Assembly (NCBI GenBank): GCA_014896375.1
Contig: JADBKN010000004.1
Coordinates: 1 to 64,000, forward strand
Direction: 5' to 3'
Source of the DNA: Bacillota bacterium
Lineage (GTDB): Bacteria; Bacillota; Sulfobacillia; RBS10-35; Bu92
Length of the DNA: 64,000 bases
Both the position numbers and the translations under genes were made by a program. Shown here piece after piece: positions 27,587 through 35,922 of the stretch. The notes below the pieces were generated by a model. That model ran no database searches. It was not told the origin of the DNA and was given only the letters and a program-made list of their open reading frames with translations. Each line of letters begins with the position of its first letter. Position 1 is the first letter of the stretch.

Positions 27587-28543
27587 ATGGATCTCAGCGA
27601 ACAACTCGGCGGCGCCGTCCATGAGCTTCACCAGTGGCTCAGCGGGCGCCTCGCGGCCCTGCGCGGGCGCGTCGGCTTCCAGCCGGCGCCGCGGGGGCAC
27701 TCGGCGCGCCGCGCCGTCGCGCCGCCCGGCGGCGCGGAGCGCGGGCGGCTTCTGCTCGCCGGCGCCGGAGACCTCCCGGATGAGGCGCTGGCGCGCCTCG
27801 TGCGCGCTGCCGGCGGTCGGAGCATCCGCGTGCGGGTCGTCGTCGGCCTGCAGCTGGACTTTACGGCCGCCGGGCGGCGCTGGGCGCGCCAGCTCGGCCG
27901 TTTCGGCGTGGGCGACGTCGTCGCCGCGAGCGTCACCACTCGGGTGCAGGCGGATGACGAAGTCCGCGCGGCGGCCTTGAGGGACGTCGACCTCGTCGTG
28001 CTGGCCGCCGACGACCCTCGCCACGCCGCCGCCCTCCTCCAAGGGAGCGCCTTGCAGCGCGCTTTGCAGGAGGCGCTGGCGCGGGGCGCGGCCGTGCTTC
28101 TCGCAGGCGCCTCGGCGGCGCTTGCCGGCGACTGGGTCCTCGCGCCGGACGGGGACGCCGTACGCCCGACGCCCGCTCCCGCGCCGGCCGTGCTCCCGGG
28201 GCTGAGTCTCCTGCCGGGCTGGGTCGTCGATGTCGCCTACACGCGCAGCGGTCGCACGTCCTCCTTCCTTCAGGCGCTCTGCCGCCTGCCGGCGGGGGTG
28301 GAGTCGGCCCTGACGCTGGAGCCGGGCGCGCTCGCCATCGTGGGGGCGGGCGGCGTGGAGGTGGCGGGGGCGGGCGCAGCCGGGTGGTATGACGTGAAGA
28401 CGCTGTGCGCCTCGGCGGCCGCGAACGCGGCCGGGCTCGTCGGGGTGCCCGTGACCGTTGTGCCGGCCGGCCACCGCCTCGATCTCGCCGGCGGAACGGT
28501 GGCGCCGGTGGAAGCGCTGCGGGCGCCGGTACCCAGGGCGTAG
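27587..28543 (+). CDS. Cyanophycinase-like (peptidase S51 family) protein
   Basis: A 318-residue protein resembling cyanophycinase-like S51 proteins. It has a Rossmann-like start (GRLLLAGAGDLPDEALARLV), a block of the type DVDLVVLAADDP, and VLLAGASAALAGDWVLA, which looks like the serine elbow (usually GTSAGA) with Ser kept. The first ~45 residues are unrelated. Whether it cleaves beta-Asp peptides is unknown, and no cyanophycin synthetase is in the window. A -10-like TATACT lies about 45 bases upstream of ATG 27587. Confidence 0.5.
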   Translation: MDLSEQLGGAVHELHQWLSGRLAALRGRVGFQPAPRGHSARRAVAPPGGAERGRLLLAGAGDLPDEALARLVRAAGGRSIRVRVVVGLQLDFTAAGRRWARQLGRFGVGDVVAASVTTRVQADDEVRAAALRDVDLVVLAADDPRHAAALLQGSALQRALQEALARGAAVLLAGASAALAGDWVLAPDGDAVRPTPAPAPAVLPGLSLLPGWVVDVAYTRSGRTSSFLQALCRLPAGVESALTLEPGALAIVGAGGVEVAGAGAAGWYDVKTLCASAAANAAGLVGVPVTVVPAGHRLDLAGGTVAPVEALRAPVPRA

Positions 28544-28552
28544 GGCGACGGG

Positions 28553-28882
28553 CTACACGCGCGGGCGGGGCAGGAGCTGCGCCAGCTCGCCGGCGCTGAG
28601 CGTCAGGCCGTAGGTCGCGTGCGCCTTGGCGTCCCACTCGACCGTCAGGCGAGCACCGCCGCCCGGACGGGGATCGGCATAGAGGCGCAACGGCCCCTGC
28701 GCCTGCGTGAAGATCGCGCGGCGGCCGGCAGCGGCCGCACGCAGGAAGTCCAACCAGGGTTGCTCATCCTCCGGCGCCAGGCGCGCCTCCGCATGCAGGG
28801 CGAGCCCGCCCTCGTCCCGGGCGTGCACAGCCAACCGCCAGCCATCCCGCCGTTTCGTCAAGGACAGTCTCACGTCCGCCAT
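28553..28882 (-). CDS. Hypothetical protein
   Basis: A 109-residue protein of alternating strands (DVRLSLTKRRDGWRLAVHAR, RLYADPRPGGGARLTVEWD) with no signal peptide, membrane segment or known motif. It lies 16 bases downstream of the response regulator gene on the same strand and is convergent with the cyanophycinase-like gene. Codon pattern and position support a real gene. No family recognised. Confidence 0.55.
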   Translation of the reverse strand: MADVRLSLTKRRDGWRLAVHARDEGGLALHAEARLAPEDEQPWLDFLRAAAAGRRAIFTQAQGPLRLYADPRPGGGARLTVEWDAKAHATYGLTLSAGELAQLLPRPRV

Positions 28883-28898
28883 GCGGCGCCCCGCGACC

Positions 28899-29558
28899 CT
28901 ACTCGACGCGGCTGTGCCGCGCCAGGTAGGCCGCCGCCTCGCTGCGCCGCGACACCTGCAGCTTCGAGAGAATGTTGCTCACGTAGTGCTTGATCGTCTT
29001 CTCGCTGAGGTAGAGCGCCTCCGCGATCTGCTTGTTCGTCTTGCCCTGCGCGATCAGCTCCAGGATGCGGCGCTCCTGCGGTGTGAGAGAGGCCAAGCCG
29101 GTTTCGCCGGACGCCTTGGCCGGCGTGCGCAGGCGCTCGAAGACCTTCTGCGTGAGGGTCGGGTCGAGGAGCGAGCCGCCGCGGCTCACCGTCTCGATGG
29201 CTTGCGCCAGCACCTTGCCGCGCGTCTGCTTGAGGATGTAGCCGGCCGCGCCGGCGGTGATCGAGGCGAAGAGCGCCTCGTCGTCCGGGTAGGAGGTCAG
29301 CATGATGACCTGCGTCTCCGGGCGCTCGGAACGGATCTCGCGGCAGGCGTCGATGCCGCTCCCGTCCGGCAGGCGCACGTCCATCACCACGACGTCCGGC
29401 TGTGTGCGGCGCGCCGCCGCCACCGCCTCCTGCACCGTGCCGGCCTCAGCCACCACCTGCAAGCCCGGCGTGCGGTCGAGGAGCGACTTGAGCCCCAGCC
29501 GCACCACCTCGTGATCGTCCACCAGCATCACTCGGATCGGCCCCTGCGCTTCACCCAT
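28899..29558 (-). CDS. LuxR/NarL-type response regulator (DevR-like)
   Basis: A 219-residue two-component regulator. The receiver has VMLVDDHEVVRLGL, the phospho-acceptor in VVVMDVRLPDGSGIDACREI, LTSYPDDE and the Lys in GYILKQTRGK. The C-terminal HTH is LTPQERRILELIAQGKTNKQIAEALYLSEKTIKHYVSNILSKL. DVRLPDGSGID and the LTSY loop are very like DevR/DosR of actinobacteria, which respond to hypoxia and NO. It follows its kinase by six bases. Its ribosome site, GGAGGCGTG about eleven bases from ATG, is spaced like that of the kinase GTG. Confidence 0.9.
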   Translation of the reverse strand: MGEAQGPIRVMLVDDHEVVRLGLKSLLDRTPGLQVVAEAGTVQEAVAAARRTQPDVVVMDVRLPDGSGIDACREIRSERPETQVIMLTSYPDDEALFASITAGAAGYILKQTRGKVLAQAIETVSRGGSLLDPTLTQKVFERLRTPAKASGETGLASLTPQERRILELIAQGKTNKQIAEALYLSEKTIKHYVSNILSKLQVSRRSEAAAYLARHSRVE

Positions 29559-29564
29559 TTTTGT

Positions 29565-30956
29565 TCACGCCTCCCAAGCGAGTTCGTCATGGTGCACCGG
29601 AACGTCGACGATGACGGTCGTGCCCTTCCCCGGGGCGGTCTCCACGCGCAGTTCGCCCTGCAGGGCGAGCGCGCGCCGGCGCATGTTGGCGAGCCCCTGG
29701 TGCCGGCCGCTTCCGTCCTCCCGCGGTGCCGCGTCCGGGGAGAAGCCGCGGCCGTTGTCGCGCACCTCGATGCGCACGCGCTCTCCCTCTCGATTCAGAC
29801 GGACCTCGAGCCGCGTCGCGTCCGCGTGGCGGACGGCGTTCGTCAGCGCCTCGTGCACAATGTGCCAGAGCTCCCACTGTTCGCGGCGGGACATGTCGCC
29901 GAATTCGCCTTCGACGTGCATGACCTTCTCGACGTCCGGCCCCGTGCCGGCCGACTCCAACAGGCGCCTCAGGAGCGCGGGGAACGCCTTGTCCGCGAGG
30001 CGGTGGGACCGCAGGTCGAGAATGTAGTGGCGGATGTCGGCGACGATCGCGCCCAGCCGGTCGATGGCCTCGTCGAGCTGGGCCTTGACCTCGTCCGGCC
30101 GGTCGTCGATGAGGTCCGCGGCGTTCTCCAGGGCAAGCTCCACTGCGTAGATGGACTGGATCACCCCGTCGTGCAGGTCCATCGCGATCCGCTCGCGCTC
30201 TTCCACGACCGACAATCGTTGCACCTCTTCGTAGAGGTGGGCGTTGGCGATGGCGACGGCGGCCTGCGCCGCGAACCGCTCAAGCGTCTGCTGGTCTTGC
30301 GGCGTGAACGGTTCGCCGTTCAGCTTCTCGGAAAGGTAGAGGTTGCCCAGGATTCGGTCCTTGAAGATCACCGGCACGGCGAGCAGCGTGCGCATGACGG
30401 GATGGTGGGGCGGGAAGCCCACTGAGCGCGGATGGCGCGAAATGTCGTCGATCCGCAACGGCGTGCGCGTCTCCGTCACCAGCGCCAGAATCCCGTGCCC
30501 CTTCGGCGGGGGACCCAGCTTGGCCAGCGTGTCCTCGTCGATGCCGGACGTGTAGAACTGGTCGATCATGCCGTCCGGTCCGAGGACGGCGAGCGCCCCG
30601 TACTTGCTCCCGATGACCTGGCAGCTGAGCTCGACGACCTTTTGCAGGACGGCCTTTGACGTTCGTTCGCTCGTGATCTGCAGCGCCGCTTCGTGAAGCG
30701 CGGCCAGTTGCGCGCTTTGAAGGCGCTCCGCCTCATAGGCGCGTTGCAGTTCGCCCTCGATCCTTTCGACGGCCCGCCAAACGAGCGTGGAAAACAGGAC
30801 GACGCCGACGATGATGATCGCCGCGATCGTGAGGTGGACGGCTTCCCTCGAGAATCGCGGCTCAAGGAAGAAGTACTGCAGGAGCTGGAGGCCGACCAGG
30901 AACACGATCGGCAGCACGAGCGCCCAAAGCTTCAACGACTTCAGCGTCAGCTGCAC
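29565..30956 (-). CDS. GAF-domain sensor histidine kinase (HisKA_3)
   Basis: A 463-residue kinase. It has two membrane segments near the N-terminus (LWALVLPIVFLVGLQLL; LTIAAIIIVGVVLFSTLVW) and a GAF domain (about 100-245: SKYGALAVLGPDG to FAAQAAVAIANA). A HisKA_3 dimerisation domain carries the phospho-His in ERIAMDLHDGVIQSIYAVEL, and the HATPase has HEALTNAVRHADAT and DNGRGFSPD. The GAF domain resembles DevS-type redox/NO sensors, but a haem ligand cannot be assigned. GTG 30956 is preferred (GGAGGCGTG upstream); ATG 31007 is an in-frame alternative. Confidence 0.88.
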   Translation of the reverse strand: MQLTLKSLKLWALVLPIVFLVGLQLLQYFFLEPRFSREAVHLTIAAIIIVGVVLFSTLVWRAVERIEGELQRAYEAERLQSAQLAALHEAALQITSERTSKAVLQKVVELSCQVIGSKYGALAVLGPDGMIDQFYTSGIDEDTLAKLGPPPKGHGILALVTETRTPLRIDDISRHPRSVGFPPHHPVMRTLLAVPVIFKDRILGNLYLSEKLNGEPFTPQDQQTLERFAAQAAVAIANAHLYEEVQRLSVVEERERIAMDLHDGVIQSIYAVELALENAADLIDDRPDEVKAQLDEAIDRLGAIVADIRHYILDLRSHRLADKAFPALLRRLLESAGTGPDVEKVMHVEGEFGDMSRREQWELWHIVHEALTNAVRHADATRLEVRLNREGERVRIEVRDNGRGFSPDAAPREDGSGRHQGLANMRRRALALQGELRVETAPGKGTTVIVDVPVHHDELAWEA

Positions 30957-30994
30957 GGCAAGCCACGCCTCCAACCTCAGTGTAACCCTTAAGG

Positions 30995-31012
30995 GACGAA
31001 CGGACATTCGTC
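30995..31012. promoter_or_regulatory. Inverted repeat GACGAA-N6-TTCGTC before the kinase gene
   Basis: The exact 6+6 inverted repeat lies in the kinase/DoxX intergenic region. The 10-mer CGAACGGACA it contains (30997) recurs at 31035. It may be the operator of this kinase/regulator pair; that is inference from position. Confidence 0.35.
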
Positions 31013-31209
31013 GATCGGACGGCTGCGACTTCCCCGAACGGACACCCGAACACGACCGATCGATACTGGCAGGCGGTTCCTCCGGCCCCATCGCTGGCGC
31101 GACGATCGACCGCGTGGAGAACGGTGCCATCGCCCGTAGGTGGCGCATGCCGCCGGATGTACGTTGAAATCGCCAGCGGCGCGGTGCCGCGGCGAAAGGA
31201 GGAGCACCC

Positions 31210-31749
31210 ATGGCAAGGCGGTACACTTGGCGGGACGGTGTGGACCTGGTTGGGGCCGCGTTGAGGGTGTGGCTCGGCGTGCAGTGGTTCCACGCGGGCA
31301 TCGGCAAGGTCGGCAACCCGGCCTGGACCGGCGACCACGCGGGCGCGGCGGTGACCGGCTTCCTGAAGGGCGCCCTCGCCAAGACGGCCGGCGAGCACCC
31401 TGACGTGCAACCGTTCTACGCGAGCTTCATCCAGCACTTCGCCCTGCCTCACGCGAAACTGATGTCGTTCCTGGTGGCGTACGGGGAAGTGCTCGTCGGC
31501 ATCGGGCTGGTCCTGGGTGCGCTGACCACGTTCGCGTTGATCGCCGGCGCGCTGATGAACCTCAACTACATGCTGGCCGGCACCGTGAGCGTGAACCCCA
31601 TGTGGTTCACGGTGGCCGTGATCCTGCTCTTCATCGGGACGACGGGACGGTTCGGCGTCGACGGACTGTGGCGCTACCTGCGCCGCCGCGCCACGCCGGC
31701 GACGGAGGGCGGCGAGCCCGGAACGCGCGTGGACAAAGCGGCGGCGTGA
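31210..31749 (+). CDS. DoxX/DoxD-like membrane protein
   Basis: A 179-residue protein with four transmembrane helices of the DoxX/thiosulfate-quinone-oxidoreductase small-subunit type. It has LRVWLGVQWFHAGIGKVGNPAW at TM1, LVAYGEVLVGIGLVLGALT in the middle, and ALMNLNYMLAGTVSVNP before TM4. Members accompany quinone-linked redox enzymes. ATG 31210 follows AAAGGAGGAG. It is divergent from the sensor kinase and ends at a strong terminator, so it is probably monocistronic. Confidence 0.82.
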   Translation: MARRYTWRDGVDLVGAALRVWLGVQWFHAGIGKVGNPAWTGDHAGAAVTGFLKGALAKTAGEHPDVQPFYASFIQHFALPHAKLMSFLVAYGEVLVGIGLVLGALTTFALIAGALMNLNYMLAGTVSVNPMWFTVAVILLFIGTTGRFGVDGLWRYLRRRATPATEGGEPGTRVDKAAA

Positions 31750-31760
31750 CAACGATTCTG

Positions 31761-31792
31761 GGCCGGCTGCGGGGTTCCCGCAGCCGGCCTTT
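31761..31792 (+). terminator. Rho-independent terminator after DoxX
   Basis: GGCCGGCTGCGGG and its exact complement form a 13-bp stem with loop GTT, directly followed by TTT. It lies 12 bases after the DoxX stop. Confidence 0.85.
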
Positions 31793-31833
31793 GCGACCGG
31801 TGCGTTTCTGAGTTCGATCCGGCGCCGGAAGGG

Positions 31834-32316
31834 GTGCCGGTACGCGATTTGATGCATATCGCCATGGGCATGTACGGCATGTTGATCGTGGACCCGAAGG
31901 ACGGTCGGACGGACGCCCGGGAGTTCTCCCTTGTGCAGAGCGAAATTTATAGGAATATGGACATGCAGGCCATGACGGCCGGGCGGGCGGCCGCGGTGGT
32001 CTTCAACGGCCGGGCGGACCAGTACAAGGAGAACCCCCTCACGGTCAGGGTGGGGGAGCCGGTGCGGCTCTACGTGGTCAACGCCGGGCCGGATCATTTC
32101 TCCGCGTTCCATGTCGTCGGCACGATCTTTGACCGGGTCGAGCCGGACGGCAACCCGAAGAACGCGCAGTATGGCGTCAGCACGTACACGCTCGCGCCCG
32201 GCGGCGGGGCGGTGTTCGAGACTCACTTTGACGAGCCGGGCAAATACCCGTTCGTGACGCACTCGTTCGGCGATGCCACGCTCGGAGCGGTCGGTGTGAT
32301 CGAAGTCACACCATAA
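31834..32316 (+). pseudogene. C-terminal stump of a copper nitrite reductase/multicopper oxidase
   Basis: The 160 residues match the second cupredoxin domain of NirK-type or two-domain multicopper oxidases: LMHIAMGMYGMLIVDP, FNGRADQYKENPLTVRVGEPVRLYVVNAGPDHFSAFHVVG, and the ending FVTHSFGDATLGAVGVIEV. The whole first domain is absent. Just upstream of LMHIAMGMYG the usual F-x-YHC type 1 copper motif is replaced by EFDPAPEGVPVRD. The reading frame could start at GTG 31834 (GGAAGGGG nearby), so a cupredoxin fragment may still be made. No promoter is visible, because the DoxX terminator abuts it. Confidence 0.7.
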
Positions 32317-32336
32317 CACGGTCCGACGGCCAGTGC

Positions 32337-32364
32337 GGGGCGGCCGGCCCGGGCCGGCCGCCCC
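32337..32364. terminator. Perfect 28-bp palindrome, terminator-like
   Basis: Fourteen bases (GGGGCGGCCGGCCC) are followed at once by their exact complement with no loop. It sits 20 bases after the oxidase stump and 32 bases before the next ATG. No T run follows. As RNA it would form a hairpin after loss of a few central pairs. Confidence 0.5.
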
Positions 32365-32395
32365 GGAAGCTCGGAACGCAGGGAAGGGGCGGGGG

Positions 32396-33691
32396 ATGAA
32401 GCCGCTCACGTTTGGCGCGCGGGCGCGTTCGGATGTCGTGTTCGCGTACGCCGGCGCGGCGCTGGCCGCGCTGCTTGTTTTGCTCGGCTGGATGGCGGCC
32501 CGCCCGGATCTGGCGTTACGCCCGGCGGAGTCCGGCCTGGCCGCCTTCGGCCTTCTGCACCTCGACGTGCTCGGCTGGATCACGATGACGATGTTCGGCA
32601 CCAGTTTCAATCTCGTGCCCGTCATTCTGCATCCGGCGCGATTGCCGGCCGGTGCGGGACGGCGGCTCCTGATTCCTTACGCCGTGGGCGTCGGCCTTTT
32701 CGTCCTCGGTTTTGCCCGCGCGGAGGCGCCGTTCCTGGCGGCGGGCGGCACGCTGGTGGCGAGCGTCCTCCTGGCGCACGCGGCGTTGTGGATCCGGGCG
32801 GTCGGGCCGATCCTGAAGTCGGATGCGGGGCGCCTGCCGACGGCTTGGGCGTTCGCGCTCGCGCCCGTGTTCCTGGCGGAGACGGCGATTCTGGGCCTCG
32901 TCATGGCCCTCGCGCTGGCGGGACTCCTGCCGGGGCGGTTCGTGGCGATGGCACCGATTCACATGGCGGCGGCGATCGGCGGGTGGCTGGGCATGGTCGT
33001 CGTGGGCGCCGCCTACCGGCTGATTCCGCTCTTCTTCGCGACAGAGCGTGGTCACGAGGACGACCGCTTCGGCCGCCCGGCCGTCGCCGCGCTCGCCGTC
33101 GCCGTCGTGGCGACCCAGTTGGCCCACGTAGGCGCCTCGTGGGCGACTGGATTGGCCTGGGCGGCCGCGCTGGCGGGCGTGGCGGCGTTTGGCATGGACA
33201 TCGTCCGCATGGTGCGGCATCGCGCCCACAGAAAGCGCGAGCCGGTCACCGTGCTCACCGTCGCGGCGCTGGCTCACGGCCTTGCGGCCGTCCTCACGGT
33301 GATCGCGGGCGAGATGGGCGCCGCACCCCCCGGGTGGCCGGTCCTCGCCCTCTACCTCGGCCTCTTCGCCGCGCCGACGCTGCTCATCGTCGGCCAGTTG
33401 TCGAGGATCCTCGTGTTCCTGACGACGCTCGACCTGGCCGAATGGGCGCGGGACCACAACGAGCCCAGGCGGACGTGGAACGTCTCGCGCCCGCGTCTCA
33501 GCTACGCGGGGTACATCCTTCTGCAGGCAGGCATCCTCGGCCTGGCGACCGCCATGGTCGCCGGGCGGCCCCTTCAGGACGCGCTCGCCCGGCCGGCTGC
33601 GCTCCTGCAACTGGCGGGCGGGATCGGAAGCGTCGCCGCCCTCTGGCCCACGTTCGCCACAAGGCGGCACATGCGGGAACGGGAGGCGTGA
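32396..33691 (+). CDS. Polytopic membrane protein, haem-copper oxidase subunit I/NnrS-like
   Basis: A 431-residue protein with about twelve hydrophobic helices. Two similar blocks, LLHLDVLGWITMTMFGTSFNLVP and APIHMAAAIGGWLGMVVVGAAYRLIP, have the 'H-x4-GW-x4-G-x3-(Y/F)-x2-(L/I)-P' pattern of small relatives of haem-copper oxidase subunit I and NnrS proteins. The full set of haem and copper histidines of true oxidases is not present. Position after a nitrite-reductase-like stump and near a DevR-like regulator suggests an NO or redox link (inference). ATG 32396 follows GGGAAGGGGCGGGGG. Confidence 0.6.
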   Translation: MKPLTFGARARSDVVFAYAGAALAALLVLLGWMAARPDLALRPAESGLAAFGLLHLDVLGWITMTMFGTSFNLVPVILHPARLPAGAGRRLLIPYAVGVGLFVLGFARAEAPFLAAGGTLVASVLLAHAALWIRAVGPILKSDAGRLPTAWAFALAPVFLAETAILGLVMALALAGLLPGRFVAMAPIHMAAAIGGWLGMVVVGAAYRLIPLFFATERGHEDDRFGRPAVAALAVAVVATQLAHVGASWATGLAWAAALAGVAAFGMDIVRMVRHRAHRKREPVTVLTVAALAHGLAAVLTVIAGEMGAAPPGWPVLALYLGLFAAPTLLIVGQLSRILVFLTTLDLAEWARDHNEPRRTWNVSRPRLSYAGYILLQAGILGLATAMVAGRPLQDALARPAALLQLAGGIGSVAALWPTFATRRHMREREA

Positions 33692-33698
33692 CCCGCGT

Positions 33699-34349
33699 TC
33701 ACCGCAGCGGCAGAATCACCAGCATTATCAGGTCCCAGATGGCGTGGCTGACGATCACCGGCAGGAGCCGCCGCATGCGGAGGTAGAGGTAGGACCAGAA
33801 GGCGCCGCCGGCCAACGCCGCCGCGACCAGCGCGGGGTTCCCTGAAGCGCAGTGAACGAGCGCGTACGGTACCACGCTGGCCGCCCAGGCGGCGCCTGGG
33901 CTCCACCGCCGGAGACCGGTCTCCAGCACGTACCCCTGCCAGAAGACGGATTCCGCCGGCCCGGCCACGAAGAGCAGGAGCCCGGCCATGAGCCATTTCG
34001 GGAGGCGGGTCATCCGGTACACCGTCGTGACGCCGCCGGCAAACCCGGGCAGACGTGACAGAAGCGCGTGTCCGGCCGCGAAGAACGCGTAGAGCAGGAT
34101 CGCCGTCGCCACACCGATCAGCGCGTCCCGGGCGGCGTCCGCCACCGTGCCGTGCGGCCGGTGCTGCGACGTGGACGCAGACCGCGGGAGCCGGGTGCGA
34201 CGGTAGGCGCCGAGGGCCCCAAGCACCGCCATGGCGGGCAGCATCAGCCACCAGAAGGGAAGCGGATGCCAGGCGAACACGACGATCCATAGGGCCGCGG
34301 CCAGGGCGACGTCGAAGGCGAGCGTGGCTCCGGGCAGAGAGTTCACCAT
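33699..34349 (-). CDS. CPBP-like membrane protein with degenerate motif 1
   Basis: A 216-residue multi-pass protein laid out like CPBP proteases. Motif 1 should read EExxxR but reads AESVFWQGYVL, so the second Glu and the Arg are missing. Motif 2 (ALVHCASGNP) and motif 3 (HAIWDL) are recognisable. It is thus a likely non-proteolytic relative or one with changed chemistry. Its ATG lies inside the end of the UbiA gene (7-base overlap), so the two are co-translated. Confidence 0.7.
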   Translation of the reverse strand: MVNSLPGATLAFDVALAAALWIVVFAWHPLPFWWLMLPAMAVLGALGAYRRTRLPRSASTSQHRPHGTVADAARDALIGVATAILLYAFFAAGHALLSRLPGFAGGVTTVYRMTRLPKWLMAGLLLFVAGPAESVFWQGYVLETGLRRWSPGAAWAASVVPYALVHCASGNPALVAAALAGGAFWSYLYLRMRRLLPVIVSHAIWDLIMLVILPLR

Positions 34350-35263
34350 GCGAGCACCAGGCCGCCCGCCAGGGCTAGGCCCATCCAGAGGTGCAGGCGG
34401 GCCGAGGAGACCTCGGGGAACATCGTCCGGGGCGACGCCAGCGTGTCGACCATGTCCCTATGCGCGCGGCGCGCGGCGCCCAGCGTGAGGAGGGCCAGGA
34501 GCGCCGAGCGGGGCAGCCAGTGCACGATGACAGCGAACAGGACCCACGCGTAGGCGCCGAAGACGAGCGCCCGCCAAACCTGAAGACCTGCCGGCGCGCT
34601 TAGACGTGCCGCCAGCGTGCGGGCGCCCGAACGGCGGTCGGATTCCCGGTCACGCACGTCATTGGCGTGCAGCGCCGCCGCCATCAGAAGACCCAAGGGA
34701 ACCGACGCCGCCATGACGGCGGGGGACACGTGTGCGGTCGCGATGCGGGCGGCGGCCCAGGCGGGGAGCGGGCCCAGCAGGATGGCGATCAACGGCACGC
34801 CGAGCGCCCGGTACTTGTAATTCAACGGCGGGGCGGTGTAGAAGTACGCCCCCAGGGCGCCCGCGGCCGCGAAGGGCAAGACCCACAGACCCGCCACGGC
34901 TGAGAGAACGAGACCGATGGCGCATCCGCCGCCGAGTAGTCCGAGGCCGACGGCCAGGGCCTGTCCGGAGGACAAGCGCCCTGTGAGGATGACCTTCGAC
35001 GGGCACGGTGTCTCCGGCGTGTCCACGCCGTTCCGCACGTCGTAGACCTCGTTGATGACGTTGCAGGCGGCTTGGGCCGCCACGAGGCCGAGCCACACAA
35101 GCAGCAACCGCCAGGCGGACGAGGCGTGGGCGGGGAGCGTGGCGGCGGCCGTCACCAGCACCGGCATGGTGGCGCCGCTCAAGGAGAAGGGCCGGATCAA
35201 CTCGACGATGTCCCGCGCCCTGGCGCGCAACGGGGGTGCCGTGGGAAACGCGCTAGTCGGCAT
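34343..35263 (-). CDS. UbiA family prenyltransferase
   Basis: A 306-residue membrane prenyltransferase of the UbiA/MenA superfamily. The first Asp-rich motif reads NVINEVYDVRNGVDT and the second ANDVRDRESDRRSGARTLA; both bind Mg-diphosphate. About eight to nine helices can be counted. It resembles MenA-type enzymes (quinone precursor prenylation), but the acceptor cannot be told. Its start overlaps the end of the PPOX gene by 11 bases, and its end overlaps the CPBP-like gene. Confidence 0.87.
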   Translation of the reverse strand: MPTSAFPTAPPLRARARDIVELIRPFSLSGATMPVLVTAAATLPAHASSAWRLLLVWLGLVAAQAACNVINEVYDVRNGVDTPETPCPSKVILTGRLSSGQALAVGLGLLGGGCAIGLVLSAVAGLWVLPFAAAGALGAYFYTAPPLNYKYRALGVPLIAILLGPLPAWAAARIATAHVSPAVMAASVPLGLLMAAALHANDVRDRESDRRSGARTLAARLSAPAGLQVWRALVFGAYAWVLFAVIVHWLPRSALLALLTLGAARRAHRDMVDTLASPRTMFPEVSSARLHLWMGLALAGGLVLAW

Positions 35264-35720
35264 CGCCCGGCACTCCCGGCGTCAACGGCACGCGGGTCCG
35301 GCGCCCGATGCCCTTTCCGTGGTCGGTGACGAAGAGTTCGGTGACTCGCAGCCGCACGGCCACCAGATCGGGAATGCGCTCGACGAACCGTTGCAGGGTG
35401 GGCGCCTTATCGAGCAGCCTCCGGCGAATGTCGTCCGCTTCCCGAAGGAGTCCCAGTTCCTGGCCTTGAGCCTTGCCCTGAATAAACCGGTCCGGCTGGG
35501 GGCCGTTGATGGCGAAGGCGGCTTCCGGCTCCGCGCGCAGGTTCGCGAGGGTCAAGGCCTCCGGCTTGAGGTTGATCAGCAGGTCGAGACCGTCATCCGT
35601 CCACCGTTCCGCATACCAGACGGTTGCGATCCAGAGCCCCGCGGGTCCGTGGGTGGCGACCGTGACGTAGTTGTGCGTGGCCAGAACCTCGGCGGCGACT
35701 CGTCGCACGTCGTGCTCCAC
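35253..35720 (-). CDS. Pyridoxamine 5'-phosphate oxidase-like (PPOX) protein
   Basis: A 155-residue split-barrel flavoprotein-like protein. It shows HDVRRVAAEVLATHNYVTVATHGPAGLWIATVWYAE, the classic PPOX first strands, and LINLKPEALTLANLRAEPEAAFAING. Ligand (FMN or F420) is unknown. GTG 35720 is chosen because AAGGAGG lies eight bases upstream; the track's ATG (35747) falls before that site. First gene of a three-gene minus-strand operon with ubiA and the CPBP-like gene. Confidence 0.82.
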   Translation of the reverse strand: MEHDVRRVAAEVLATHNYVTVATHGPAGLWIATVWYAERWTDDGLDLLINLKPEALTLANLRAEPEAAFAINGPQPDRFIQGKAQGQELGLLREADDIRRRLLDKAPTLQRFVERIPDLVAVRLRVTELFVTDHGKGIGRRTRVPLTPGVPGDAD

Positions 35721-35922
35721 GAGAATGCCCTCCTTAGGTGACGGCATCGTTCATGACGGCGGCCGCAAAAGCGCGCGTTCCCCCTTCCTGCAGTACCGTT
35801 TGCCGCCATGGGTGCATAGGACCGTTCGACCTGCATTTGACGGCCGTTCGGCCCGGCCGATCGGCCCTTGTCGGCGAACGTCCGGACGTCAAAATGGACA
35901 GAGGTCAGGAGGGAAGCGCGCG

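Noticed and set aside
24719-28474. 1251-residue minus-strand ORF across dinG end, SASP, ALDH and the cyanophycinase-like gene
   Set aside because: It spans four well-supported genes on the opposite strand and contains no recognisable domain; a codon-bias shadow.
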